The translations under genes and the position numbers were made by a program. A stretch of DNA of 64,000 bases from Trachythela sp. YZ-2020 (lineage: Eukaryota > Cnidaria > Anthozoa > Malacalcyonacea > Clavulariidae): the NCBI GenBank assembly GCA_016169945.1, contig JADLSH010000318.1, forward strand, positions 1,274,501 through 1,338,500. The letters run 5' to 3'. Positions 39,601-50,258 of the stretch are shown piece after piece (the first letter of the stretch is position 1; every line of letters starts with the position of its first letter). The notes below the pieces were generated by a model. The model was not told the origin of the DNA, did no database searches, and saw only the letters and a list, made by a program, of their open reading frames with translations.

Positions 39601-41846
39601 TGAACATTCTAAAAGTTTTTTGGATTAACAAAACTGGACAATATTTGGCTTGAATTTTGTTCACTTTCGCTCTCAGCTCTTCCATTCGTCTGACAGCTTC
39701 TTCTAACGAGGACTCCTGTTCAATAAAAATGCCATAAAATGAGACGAGAAAAAATGGGATCCAGCGTAGGTAGTATTCTATAATAATAAGCTGTCATGGT
39801 TTGTGTCTGAACTACTTGAAAACTAGATTTCTCAAACGTGGTGGTACAGTGTAGGACGAATTCTACAATAAGCTGTAAGTTGTGGTTTGTGTCTGAACTA
39901 CCTGAAAAAGATACCTCAAACGTGGTGGAGGGAAGGCCCACACTACATGACACAAAGTTAATCAGCACCTCATCGTTGTCTTGATACAGCGGTAACTGGT
40001 AAGCGTCCATAAATACAGTTAACTTTCCTGTTGAATTTCTTATTAAATACAGGTCCCTTTGAGAAGTTATATCATACACTCAAAGTCGTTTATTACAGTG
40101 ATTTCAAAACACCTCAAAGTATATGTTAATCTCAAAACACTTTTCTGTGTTTCAAATCATGATAATAAACTAGAACTTCATGTGCAAGATATATTATGTT
40201 GAACTTTCAAGAAAATTACAAAAATATACCTTTGTCAAAGTGTGAGTCAGGTCTATTTTAAAATTTTTGTGCAATGCAGCAAATTGACCAGACATCTTCG
40301 AGTCCTCGATAATCTCTTCGTCCGATATGACATGAAAGTCCAATGCTTTCAAAGACCATATACCATTGACAACATGGTGACGATAGTTTTTCTTCAAACT
40401 CAGGGGGGTGTCGTACAATGTGAGAATAAGCAGGGAGGGGGAGGCACTCAGATGGTGGACGGTTTCAAGTTTTGAAATACCATTGTCGTGAAGAAGGACG
40501 ATCTGAAGTTGATTTAAAGCGCTCCAAAAATTATATCCAGGAACTTTTTTTATCTAAAACAGTTTTGTGTTAACTTTATAAATAATTTGCCTGCATTGAG
40601 ATATATACATTCTGTAAAGTGACACTCTCTAATAAGGAAAAGCAGCCATGATTTAAAGTCCTGGCATTTTATATGCATGTTATATTCTGTGAACTGTATG
40701 GGCACTTTCCATAACACTTAGCACAACAACAGTGCCATCCAATCACGATCCAGTGATCAGAATGTTCCATTGTCTTTTCATTGTTTTGAAAATCCCACTG
40801 TTCTCCATGCCATCCAGTCACTCATTGTTTAGACATATTTGTGAAGCTATTAGCAGACATGTAACTGGCATTCAGCTAGAGAGAGAAATCCAGTCTGGAT
40901 TATGGTTAAGATTACAGTTAGCCTGTGCACATCCTGTACAGGATGTGCACAGGCTAAGGTTACGGTGGACTCAATCAAACCTCCAATCCAACCCCTCTGG
41001 GTCTGCAGGGGGTAGAACCATCTCTCCCTCTCATGCAGCAGAAAGTAAATATTCTCACACACCGCTGGGAGCTGCTGCAGCACCGGCCGCAACCTTGACA
41101 TTTATTCACACAAATCACAATTGCTCACTTTACAGTAATTACAGAAACACATATAAACATTATATAGAAATATCCATTCATTCTGCCTCTTTCCTAGTAA
41201 AATAGGGGTGGGCACTTCTGTCAAGCTACGGCGAGCAACAACAAAATGTGCTCATATTACCTGCACCACCCGCTTACACCCTACTTTCATTGGGCACCCA
41301 GCAGTGTGTGAGAAAACATTTTCTGCTTCTTTCGTGCCTCAGCCAGCCGGAAAATAACACTTAGTCTATCAACCTATTACCTATCCCCCTGCGGCTTACC
41401 ATTATGGTGTAATCACCAGGGGGCAGTCAGATTTCTCTTGCTACCATTTACTACACTTACAACACTTACAACACCAAACAATATCTATATACCTGATTCC
41501 CATGCAAGTCCAAAGCCCACAGATTTAAACATCCTGCCAATGCATCAAATTCAGTAATATAATTCCCAGGTAATATACATATCCTCAAACTAACACACAT
41601 CTCTAGGGCCCCCAGAGAACTGAGCTGCTGTGAGGTCACATTTAAATACCCTACAATTGGCAAATCGCAGTCATCTAAGCCTACACTGTCGTTCAAAAAT
41701 GCAACCGTCATTCGCCGCAAATAGCCACGGTTTGCCGCATTTCTGATTGTTTCTTCCTCGCGTTGCCTGTCGTAAATAGATTTACGTTGAGTTTTCTTCC
41801 TCCTTGGTTTATTCTCGTACAGCCCACTAGCAATATCAAAGTTCAT
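33662..41846 (-). CDS. LRRIQ3: LRRIQ3-type leucine-rich repeat and IQ motif protein
   Basis: Exons in transcript order: 41846-41493, 40553-40230, 39715-39558, 38639-38065, 36377-35797, 35077-34712, 33934-33662. Every junction is in phase, giving about 876 residues. The N-terminus has leucine-rich repeats, then the LYDTPLSLKKNYRH and HVISDEEIIED blocks that I associate with LRRIQ3, followed by IQ motifs at about 257-270 (IQKTFRMFTIRKRY) and 284-293 (IQRFYRFYKG). The rest is Ser-rich and then long charged coiled coil. The family is found in ciliated organisms; its role is poorly defined. The third donor at 38064 must be GTAGGT for the frame to hold. The protein is longer than the human one of about 624 residues. 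Assignment of the last three exons to the same gene rests on phase and strand only. Confidence 0.82.
35215..35579. mobile_element. MITE with 3 bp target duplication, nested in family P
   Basis: The terminal inverted repeats are about 40 bases, beginning AGAGGACTTAAGCATGTAGG and ending in the near reverse complement. ACT flanks both sides (35212-35214 and 35580-35582). Removing the 365-base element restores AAGCACTATCATGC, exactly the normal end of palindromic family P, so the insertion into that older element is certain. A 3-base duplication suggests PIF/Harbinger or a related group. Confidence 0.93.
36618..36806 (+). repeat. Direct repeat, left of the ECHDC1-like fragment
   Basis: This begins GCTCCGTTTAGATGGGATAT and ends at GCCCTG. 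The same sequence, about 85-90 percent identical by eye, stands at 37473-37673 in the same orientation. Together they bracket the ECHDC1-like open frame. Confidence 0.88.
36949..37452 (-). pseudogene. ECHDC1: ECHDC1-like N-terminal fragment inside an LRRIQ3 intron
   Basis: ECHDC1 is an enoyl-CoA hydratase-fold ethylmalonyl-CoA decarboxylase. The frame starts with a basic, targeting-like N-terminus (MFLQRATNRVLSFGK) and carries the crotonase blocks NPKNRNALSG, ENTFCSGADLAVARN and LPLISVAVAEGQALGGGAE. Directly after GGGAE the sequence reads GCAAGT, which is a perfect GC-type splice donor (exon end 36985). Read through, the frame ends after 12 unrelated residues. I find no exon for the C-terminal half on this strand down to 33.6 kb. 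It lies in the LRRIQ3 intron 38064-36378, same strand, between direct repeats. A captured or duplicated 5' gene piece is likely; a complete gene with distant exons is less likely. Confidence 0.72.
37473..37673 (+). repeat. Direct repeat, right of the ECHDC1-like fragment
   Basis: This is the partner of 36618-36806. It starts 20 bases upstream of the ECHDC1-like start codon and runs into AAGGGCCTTCGCTCGAAACG and then a TTTTTCAGGTAG repeat, features that also mark other dispersed copies in the window. Confidence 0.88.
40918..40957. repeat. 40 bp perfect palindrome
   Basis: All 20 base pairs match around the central GTAC. It lies in an LRRIQ3 intron, beside a segment (about 40725-40830) that recurs inverted at about 45303-45435. 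Confidence 0.95.
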
Positions 41847-42383
41847 TTTAAACAGAAGGCGATTTCAAAGCGCTTAAAAGTTAAATCTAGCAAAACATTG
41901 TCATTTTAGGCCGCCATGTTAGTTTTGCATAGTTGCTTAGCAACAGCAAGCCACAGCTGCCCCAAGCACGATATAATAAGCTCAATGAGACCACAGATGA
42001 GACGCCCTGATGGCCCCAAGCAAGTAATCCGAAATTGAAGTAGCTCATTTCACCAAACCCGACGCCATTTTGTAGTCGCAATGTATTATGGTCGATCATC
42101 TGATTGAACGATTTTTAAAATATTTTTTTACAAAAATCTAAATTTTATTTGATATATATGATAGATAGATTCTGCTATACATTTAATATCTATTATAACT
42201 ATATTACTATATCAATAGATTATGCTATATAACCAATATTTACAAGCCAATTTCCACTTTGATTATATACCTAACGTTTGAGACACTATTCCACATGTAC
42301 AACAAAAGCCAAGAGCTATAGTCTTATTGGTGGGTTTTAGTAAGCGTTACAACAAATAAGGCAGCAGAGAGTGGTCAACTTTA

Positions 42384-42611
42384 AGGCCAGTTCACACGGG
42401 CGATTTTTGCTGCGATTTTAGGTGCGATTTTAGGTGCGATTTTAGGTGCGATTTTCCTCTTTTCATGGATGCGAACGAGTGGATGAGTTAGAATATTCAG
42501 ATGATGGTACATATACTCAGAATATTCATAACTAATCCACTCGTTCACATCCATGAAAAGAGGAAAATCGCACTAGAAATCGCAGCAAAAATCGCCCGTG
42601 TGAACTGGCCT
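42384..42611. mobile_element. Harbinger-like MITE with TTA target duplication
   Basis: The ends AGGCCAGTTCACACGGGCGA and its reverse complement are extended inverted repeats. TTA flanks both sides (42381-42383 and 42612-42614). The interior has tandem GCGATTTTAGGT units. It is inserted at the edge of another MITE (42616-42750), itself within a family P copy. Confidence 0.88.
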
Positions 42612-42615
42612 TTAG

Positions 42616-42750
42616 GGTAGGTTCTTTATGTACCCCTACACGAAAAGTATAATTTAATCCCAACCCCCACCCTAACCTCGATCCTAACCCTAACGTGCCC
42701 TATATATAATCACAGACATAACTCGTGTAGGGCTACTTAAAGAACCATCC
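42616..42750. mobile_element. Small MITE with GGTTCTTTA ends
   Basis: GGTAGGTTCTTTATGTACCC at the left is matched inverted at the right (GGCTACTTAAAGAACCATCC). The middle contains telomere-like CCCTAACCCTAAC. An AACTT flank appears on both sides of the compound insertion, consistent with a short target duplication. Confidence 0.72.
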
Positions 42751-42923
42751 AACTTCAGAAATGTTGACACTCAGTATAAGAGAAATTCGACATCTCTCAA
42801 TTCAACTAGTTATTTGCCTCCAAATATAAGACATTATTTTCTCACTCTAATAACTGTGGTTGACTACCCATCTGTCACAACGTATTGCTTAATGAAAATT
42901 CCAATGAACAGGAAATTCCGGTT

Positions 42924-45900
42924 TTATCGGAACCAACAGCAAGAGCAAACAATCGCAAAACACAACACAAACGTTGTTATCAGACCAAGCCAAGTAAAAA
43001 TCAACAATTGATGTTGTTCAGCGAGACGTTTTTCTACTTGCTTCTCGTAGACAGCCATGCGGTCTTCTAACGCACTCAATCTTTTCTCGTGATCTTCCAA
43101 AATTAGGTGCACACTATTCTCTGAACCAATTTTATCTAAAGAAAAAAATGGTATAGCCTATAGGTGAGTTTCGCTAAGCAGCCATTATATTTTGTTGCAG
43201 ATGATGGTCAACCACCAGTCAGGGACTGTTCGTTATTTATTGTACAGGGGGGTCCTGAGGAGAAACATCTAAAGGAAATATATTTTCTACTTCCCCCCTT
43301 TTAAGGCAACTAAAATTTTGAAGGCCCCCTTCCACCTCTTGAGACAGGGAAATAGGTTTTAAACAGGTACGTCAGTTTATGCAAACTAAACAAAATATGA
43401 AGATATTCGAGTTCTTTTTGTTAAACTATAACTGTTAAAGATAAATAATTTTTCAAAATCCCCGTTCTGCTTATTCCTATTTGTCTTGAGAGCTCCCTCT
43501 TTCACAGTAAAAAATATTTACAGGCCCTCCAGTTTCTGCTCAGGCACCCCCCTCTACAATAAATAAGGAGCTATCCCTTATTAGAGTGAAACAATAATAT
43601 TAATTGGCTTTTCGTTATATGTGTAACTTCCTATGTATAGTCTAAAGCTAGAAAATACTTTTGTGCTAGACTCTGTAACGTGAGTGTCCATGAGCGTAGT
43701 GTCAAATGCTTTTTCAGGTAGGTCAGAAAAACTACGGCAGCCATTATCTGAAGGGGCGTTCTTAAAACCATTTTAGTGTAAATCTGTTTTGTCTCATTGA
43801 CATTGTTCTATTATTTCTATGCCTGTTCCCTTTCCTGCATTGAACACTGTTTCCCAGTGTTTCTTAAAGTGTTTCTTAAAAGCAATATTAATATTAAAAG
43901 CTCCCTGGTGATTCGTTGACGTATTTGAGGTCATGGGTCAAATATTTATTAACGGACTTCAAACACGGAAAGTAAAAGCAATTAGGATTATTTTTGACTT
44001 CACCTCAGATTCCCTGCGGTAAATTAAATAGTTCGGCAGAGTCTGTTTTTGGTAAGACAAAAAAACATCAAGTATTCAAGTATGCTCCCAAAACATACTT
44101 ATATGTGGACGAACTGCATTTTTGTCAGACTGTTGACCGTATTTATGCTATGGTATCCTTTCAAATCAATCAATAAGGTTAAACGTTAGTAATTCCAGTA
44201 TATAATACAAATATAAATAATTAATATCTCTTGAGTGTCGAAATGAATGTCACTCGTTATAAGGACATCGACCGATATTGACTTGAACTTAATTTGATCA
44301 TTTTAGGTCGGAAAAATTACAGTAGAAGACTTTTAAGGTTACCACGAGTGGCTGGACAAGAGTACTATATAGAATATGACCCAATCTTCGCGCATATAAA
44401 TAGGACTAGTTCAGGACTACTCATTACATTTTGACCCTTCACCAGCTATTTATAGACACTACCCTATAAACAGCAAAGGAAGTACTATTTAAAAAAATAT
44501 CGCTCTTATGTTCAGGGATTATCCATGAAAATGTCAAGCCTAAGGGTACCCTAATATAGGACACAATATGGTAATTACGCGATAAATATTTCATAACATT
44601 ACATACAGCAGCCCAATATTCTAGCAAACCTTACTTGAATTTTCATCTAAAATTTCTCGCATCATTTCAATTCTTGCCAACTGGTCTTCAAATTGTTCTT
44701 CATGCTTTTTAATACACTGTCCGTGTTCTTGTAGCTGCAAGCGTTGAGCATCAAATTGATGCTTAATTTTAGTCAAAGAAGTTTCGTCTCCGCTATCGTA
44801 GGCGTTCTTTTCAATCATTGAGCTGAGTTGGTTTTCAATTCGTTCCCAAAACGTCTGTGTGTCTATAAACAAGATATAGAGCTCGCTGCTTAGAGATTTT
44901 TGGGTGTACTAAAAGTAGAGAACATATATAGTAATCTAACTTGCTTTACAGCTCCGTAGATCAATTATTAATGTCGTTAATTAGTCGAAATTCAGCTGGG
45001 ATTAAACGGTATATTATGACACAGATATATATAGTTATCGCAACGGTATGTAAATGAGGTATGCGGGAAATAATTATTTGCATTTCTTTAATGTTTCTTT
45101 AATTACGTCACAAAACCAACAATGCTTTTCACTAAGCACGACCTCCAGTTATCAGAGTGAGGATGTAGTCTTGGGTTTGGTGGCCAACAAACAGAATTGA
45201 AAGATGTAGTTTCATTTACTTGTTCCTATATTAGGTATCCAAAGTTCTGAAGTCGACCACCATCTGCTATCCTGCAACGCTTTATACCAGTCAAAATACG
45301 TAAAAACAATGTGTGACTGGATGGCATATGGAGAACAGTGGGATTTTCAAAACAATGATAAGATATAATGAACATTCTGATCACTGGATCGTGACTAGAT
45401 GGCATAATTGTTATGCCAAATGTTATGCAAAAGACCATATTGTGCTAACTGGTTGATTTACGTGCAGGGACGTAGCGAAGCATCTGGAGTCGGGGGGGGG
45501 GTTGTAAAAGAATTTTACCTGAAATTTGAACTTCAATGTTTAACTTTACCTGAACTGTAATGTAATGATTGTAATAGACCTTTCCCTGATTGATTATCCT
45601 TGTAACACTGAGCTGTGTAAAAGGTAGAGGGGGGGGTCTCTCTGGAGGTCCTCCCCCAGAAGATTTTTATATTTTTGAAGCTCCAGGACTGCATTTCTGG
45701 CGTTTTCTGAAGCTAATTTGCAAACGAATTATGTCCAAATTGACTTTATTTTGCACAAAATTTCAGTTATGTGGAGGTTTCAACGTTATATTTTATTTAT
45801 CACTTTCCAAAATATAACGATCGACTTTATCGTCCCAATTTTACCTGAAAATGTCAAAATTTTACCTTATTTTTTACCTTTTAGAGTTGGGGGGATGTAC

Positions 45901-47089
45901 ACCCCCACCCCCCCCTGCTCGCGACGTCCCTGTTTAAGGCTAGTTCTCATAAGTCGCAAGAGTCGGCGATGTCCATTGTCGGTGGTCATTGGTGTGTAAA
46001 ATGCTTTGTCTGTCGGCACAGAATACAATAGATCGCCGACCATCGGCGACATATGAGAACTAGCCTTAACGTGACACACAAAAGACAAGATAGATCCACC
46101 GAAATGCAAACAAGACTTACCCGGTGCAGCCTTTGCCAGTTGGTCATAACTGCATCCATCATCGTTTTCTTTCACGACCAAACACTGTCGTTTGATCAAC
46201 TGTTCCAACATGTTCATTTTCCCTTGATGTTCTTCCATCATTTTTTTCTGTACTGTTAGTTGTTGTTCAAGGCTTGTCATTTTCTCTTTCGCTTCTGTCA
46301 TTTTCTCTTTCGCTGCTCTCATTTCTTCTAGAGTAGGGCGGGTTCGCCTCTTGACAATTTTTGTTGCAGAAACGTCGTCATTTGCTTTGCATTCACGCAC
46401 TTTTTCAACTGGACTCTTTCGTTCGCTTTCTTTGCGTTCTATCAAAAGTTGTACAAGTTTTTAGTTTGGAAATGGTGAAAATGAGCATTTGCATAACACA
46501 ACGAACAAAGGCCCTACGTTAGGAGATTAATGTGCAAGTGACAGACCAAGACAGCCCTAGGGCTGTAGCGCTATTTACACAACCCAGCCGCTAGTTGCGA
46601 GGCTCATTATTGTGACCACAGATCAATTTGCCCTTCTTCTAAATTGTCCAAGCTGCCACAAAATCATTTAGTAAGATTAAACTATTTCAGTAACAAAAAG
46701 TTATCGGGACTCTATAAAGGAAAGCTCTTATGAGACTTATGAAAGCTCTTATGCTTAGCCTTAGGGTTTTCGCTTTTCTTGAAATATGATAAGAGCTGTT
46801 CTTTTTTGACTGCAAGTGAAGATTCTATTTTACCTTTTAACGGTCACAGATATGAAAGTCCTCAATTTGAGAATGTTTTCGTGGTTTGGTCGGGTCAAAT
46901 AAATTATTCATTGACTTTGATATATAAATTCTCCATGCATTTTCATGAAGTTAGCCGAAATACTAGAAATGCTAAAACTGAAAATATCCACACTTTACCT
47001 GGACTTTTCACTCCCATCTTGCTGTCTTCTGCTTCCCCTTTGTTCATTTTCTCGAAGTATATTCTCAATTTTTCCAAGAACGAGCCCAT
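42924..47089 (-). CDS. Unrecognised coiled-coil protein with C-terminal membrane anchor
   Basis: I do not recognise the family. Exons in transcript order: 47089-46999, 46438-46121, 44862-44635, 43135-42924, all in phase, giving 282 residues. The start is the ATG at 47089 with good context (G at -3, G at +4); an in-frame ATG at 47122 would add 11 residues. The protein is rich in Lys, Glu and Gln, with heptad-like coils at about 60-140 and 160-245 (for example KEKMTEAKEKMTSLEQQL). It ends with a hydrophobic segment of about 25 residues containing FTWLGLITTFVLCFAIVCSC, leaving almost nothing behind it. This is the layout of a tail-anchored protein, whose bulk faces the cytosol. Which membrane it uses cannot be told. 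The exon 2/3 intron holds three repeats. Confidence 0.72.
43222..43578. mobile_element. hAT-like MITE within a family P copy
   Basis: The left end CAGGGACTGTTCGTTATTTA and right end TAAATAAGGAGCTATCCCTT are imperfect inverted repeats. Family P sequence continues on both sides (GTCAACC before; AGAGTG and TTTCGTTATATGTG after). The target duplication is not clear. Confidence 0.65.
45465..45932. mobile_element. hAT-type MITE with split target duplication
   Basis: The ends CAGGGACGTAGCG and CGCGACGTCCCTG are inverted. TTTACGTG precedes it (45457-45464). On the right, TTTA follows, then a second foldback element (about 45937-46066), then ACGTG. The right copy of the target duplication therefore seems to have been interrupted by the later insertion. 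Confidence 0.8.
45937..46066. mobile_element. Short foldback MITE beside exon 2 of the coiled-coil gene
   Basis: AGGCTAGTTCTCATA at the left is inverted at the right as TATGAGAACTAGCCT. The interior also has GTCGGCGA inverted as TCGCCGAC. It ends about 55 bases from the exon at 46121. Confidence 0.8.
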
Positions 47090-47591
47090 AACAAAAACAA
47101 GACCGTATGATCGGGAGGGCATTAAGACAAAAGACAATAATATTTCAAATTTCCTGGCGTTTTTTGGATCATAAAAATATTACCTTCCCAAATATGCAAA
47201 ACCGTGTTCGGATTTTGTTAGAATATTTTTCGCACAAACGTTTACTGCACTCCTGTGCGAAAAAATGGCAAATTTAACAAATTTTCGCTTCGTGTCTTGG
47301 CCTGTATTGACAATAGACTTTGGAAGTTGATCTGAAACGATCTCTAGTATCCAGCTGGTTTTCAATGTGGGACGAAGCTGATTGGCTCGAATAATTTATA
47401 GTGAAGTTAAAAGTTTAAAATGCTAATATATACGATGAATGCAAATTACTATTTTGACATATGGAACGTAATGAGAACTCATTACATATTTATTTTATGC
47501 TAACACAAACTTGTCATAATAAAGTCTGTTTAAAAGGGAAATCGCGCACATATTTATTTTATAGATTTACCTTTTTCACACAAAGGCCAGG

Positions 47592-48032
47592 CTTTTAGCT
47601 GTCAAATGACATCTTTTTTGTGCGATCAATAATGGCTCAATACCATCCGACGAAGAGTGGTCGAAATCACATTTTTCCACCTTTGGGAATTAAACGTCCT
47701 TCGAATTTTCGACCATTTTCGCAAATGATGGTCGCCTATTTGCCGAAACGTTCAATGTCAGTTCAGGCTGCAAACTTCCTGTTTCGTAAAATGTTTCAAC
47801 CACCATATTTCGTTGTTAAATCTCGATTTGAACCTTCTTTAAATTTACGCCATCTTATTAAGATTCTTAAATTTGAATCCGAAATGAGAATCATTTCAAT
47901 AGGCAGACAATAGCTTTGCACTCAACTGCCAATGGTGGAAAAATGCGTTCTCGACCGGCAATTTTTAACGTATCGTATTTGGCCACTTTTGATCGCAATG
48001 ATGCAGAAAAGGTATCATTTGACAGCTAAAAG
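47592..48032. mobile_element. Foldback element with CTTTTAGCTGTCAAATGA ends
   Basis: The 18-base end at 47592-47609 is exactly inverted at 48015-48032. Weaker inverted similarity continues outside (TTACCTTTTTCA / TGAAAAAAGTAA). The interior also shows smaller inverted matches. Confidence 0.75.
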
Positions 48033-48315
48033 ATTGATCTTTATTCAGGTATGAAAAAAGTAAATCAAAAAAATAAATAATAAACGCACGACAACATCTA
48101 AAGTTGGATTACCTTTTTTTATACACCCAATATAACATTGGTACGATTTATACTAGAAAGACGGACCATCGGTCAAAGCGCACTTTCCGTCTCATGGATC
48201 ATCTGTCGTAGTATAAACACAAGACGAACTATCCAGACGAACGAGCCAGAATAGCACGATCTATACTGGCAAAGATTCTGAGAACAAATTATACCCGAAA
48301 TAACAGACGAATGAT

Positions 48316-48605
48316 CAGGGCCGCATTAACCATATGGCAGAAGCGGCATATGCCACGGGGCCCGCCCCTTCAAGGGCGCCTTCAAGGCAGGAAAGAAAAA
48401 TAGAAAAAAAATACGAAAAACGATAATGTGCTTGCCAGGATTCGATGCACGACGTAGGAACTCGTAGCCGCACGCCATTACTACCATGGCACTACGCCAC
48501 TGGCTAATTCACTAGCCAGCGGAGCTTTGTCTGAGCAACACAAAATTGCCATTGGTGACCCCATTAGGGGCCCCGCGCGTAAAAATGCCACGGGCCCCGG
48601 CCCTG
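48316..48605. mobile_element. hAT-type MITE with perfect 8 bp target duplication
   Basis: CGAATGAT occurs at 48308-48315 and 48606-48613. The ends are CAGGGCCG and CGGCCCTG, with GC-rich subterminal sequence. It interrupts a larger repeat whose own ends (CGATTTATACTAGA and TCTAGTATAAATCG) lie near 48143 and 48706. Confidence 0.92.
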
Positions 48606-48836
48606 CGAATGATCCGTCTCATTACTAGACAAATTATCGGACAAACTATCTTTTCTTTGCTCAAGTTCGTCCAAACAGATCATCCGTCTCTAGTATAAAT
48701 CGGGTCATTTATTATTATAATACGTATACCGGACATTTTAAAACGGTTAACATTTGATATAATAAAGCTATCTATATAGTTTACTGAATAACCTGACCAT
48801 CTTAAAATATAGTTATGGTGGAGAATAGTTATACTA

Positions 48837-49725
48837 CAGGTGTATGTACCACAGAATACCGCAAAAATTTACATGTTCCATATCTTTTGTCAATATATAT
48901 ATAATGTAGCTTCTTAATATTTTTTAGTATAGTTTATAGATATATTTTTTCTTCCTGGGGGTTTTTGGGCTAGATTTCATAGACTTCAATATTTTTTTTC
49001 AATTGAACATTCTGTGGAACAAACTCTAATGTACCACAGAATACCAGTGCGGAGATAAATAAGCAACGGTTTATCAAATTGTACCACGATGTGGTGTAAC
49101 CAAAGTATACCAGGTTTATCAATTTTTCAATTTTCAATGGTAAAATTGATTCCTCGGTGTGATTCCTGTATAGTAATAATGTTGTGTTGCATAGAAAAAG
49201 TAGTGATCAACATAAATTATACTGGTTTGCAAACTTATTTTTAAACTTTCGAATTTTACAGGCATTATGCGGGAAAAAAGTATCAAAAACATAGAATGTT
49301 ATTTTTTGTTAATCCTGATTATTTTAAATAATTTTTATGAAAATATTCATTTTTTGTTTTTTATATGTCAACTAATGCACTAAAACTAATATATATTCAC
49401 AAAAATAAAGTATATAGTATGTTTCCTCCAAATTTTATAAGATCAATAAATAAGACTTCTAAAATTCATCAATTATTCATAAGCAAAATACAAAGGAAAC
49501 TCATGACCCGTAGCGGATCTATATATTTGATATAGGCTTGCTCAAATTTTCAAAATTCCAACGCCAGTGAGCGTACAAAACGAGTCATTTTAGAAGTAAT
49601 ATACAAACCTTGCAGTTCGGCCTTTATCAGATCTAAAACACTCGGCTGCGCCTCGATGTTTTAAATCAAATAAAGACCTCTCGCGCGGTTTGTATATATT
49701 ACATATACTGTGGTACATACACCTG
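48837..49725. mobile_element. 889 bp element with 18 bp perfect terminal inverted repeats
   Basis: CAGGTGTATGTACCACAG at 48837-48854 is the exact reverse complement of 49708-49725. The TGTACCACAGAATACC-type sequence also recurs inside. There is no open frame of size and no visible target duplication. The CAGG start hints at hAT. Confidence 0.75.
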
Positions 49726-50258
49726 CACATAGAAGTTGTGACATTAAATTATTATGTATACACATTCAAGAAGCTTCAGTTAAACTTAGGTAAAAATTCA
49801 ACAAACGAACTGTTCTTCACTATAAAGATCAACGTTTCGGTTCAAAAATATGTTCTTGCATTGAGCTAACACATCTAACATTTGGGTGATTAGCACCTAG
49901 GCCCCAGGGCTTTTCCTTGAACGAGGCTCCTCCGGTGAATGACCCTGGATATTTCGAGCTGAGTGCAAGCTTCGTTACGTATTCGTTATATTTATCGCAC
50001 GTATTCAAAAATATGTTTTATGTTAAGATACTTAATGATTATATTCAAAACCAACCTCACAAAAAGAGGTGATAAATTAATTGGCAATTATATTGCTCGA
50101 CGTTTTCTTCATAAAGAAGAGATGAAAACATTGTCATACTGTTGTGAATCACTTTCGAACACTGGAATCAGAAATCCTTTCCATTTTTTCTGAAGATCCA
50201 ATTCTTGTCCTCAGAATAACTTCACTTGAGGGTAAACTTTCGCCTTTTTGAGTTTCAA

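Larger units (their letters stand above)
41847..42923. other. Gap between LRRIQ3 and the coiled-coil gene
   Basis: The LRRIQ3 promoter should lie just above 41847. The rest is AT-rich sequence (about 42105-42260) and a three-layer transposon nest from about 42336 to 42890. I see no other gene. Confidence 0.55.
47123..50258. other. Gene-free interval upstream of the coiled-coil gene
   Basis: I find no credible gene. It contains foldback elements at 47592-48032, about 48143-48706 and 48837-49725, and the hAT-type element 48316-48605. A 97-codon plus-strand frame at 47620-47913 lies wholly within the first of these and has no recognised domain, so I do not call it a gene. The last 500 bases hold nothing recognisable apart from AT-rich sequence. 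Confidence 0.55.

Noticed and set aside
39720..40079. 119-codon minus-strand frame within LRRIQ3
   Set aside because: It is intronic: the flanking exons join in phase without it and it contains two copies of the CAGGTAGTTC repeat.
42650..42700. Telomere-like CCCTAACCCTAAC stretch
   Set aside because: Only two or three imperfect units lie inside a small MITE; it is not a telomeric array.
47620..47913. 97-codon plus-strand frame
   Set aside because: It lies entirely within a foldback element with 18-base inverted ends and shows no domain or splice context.
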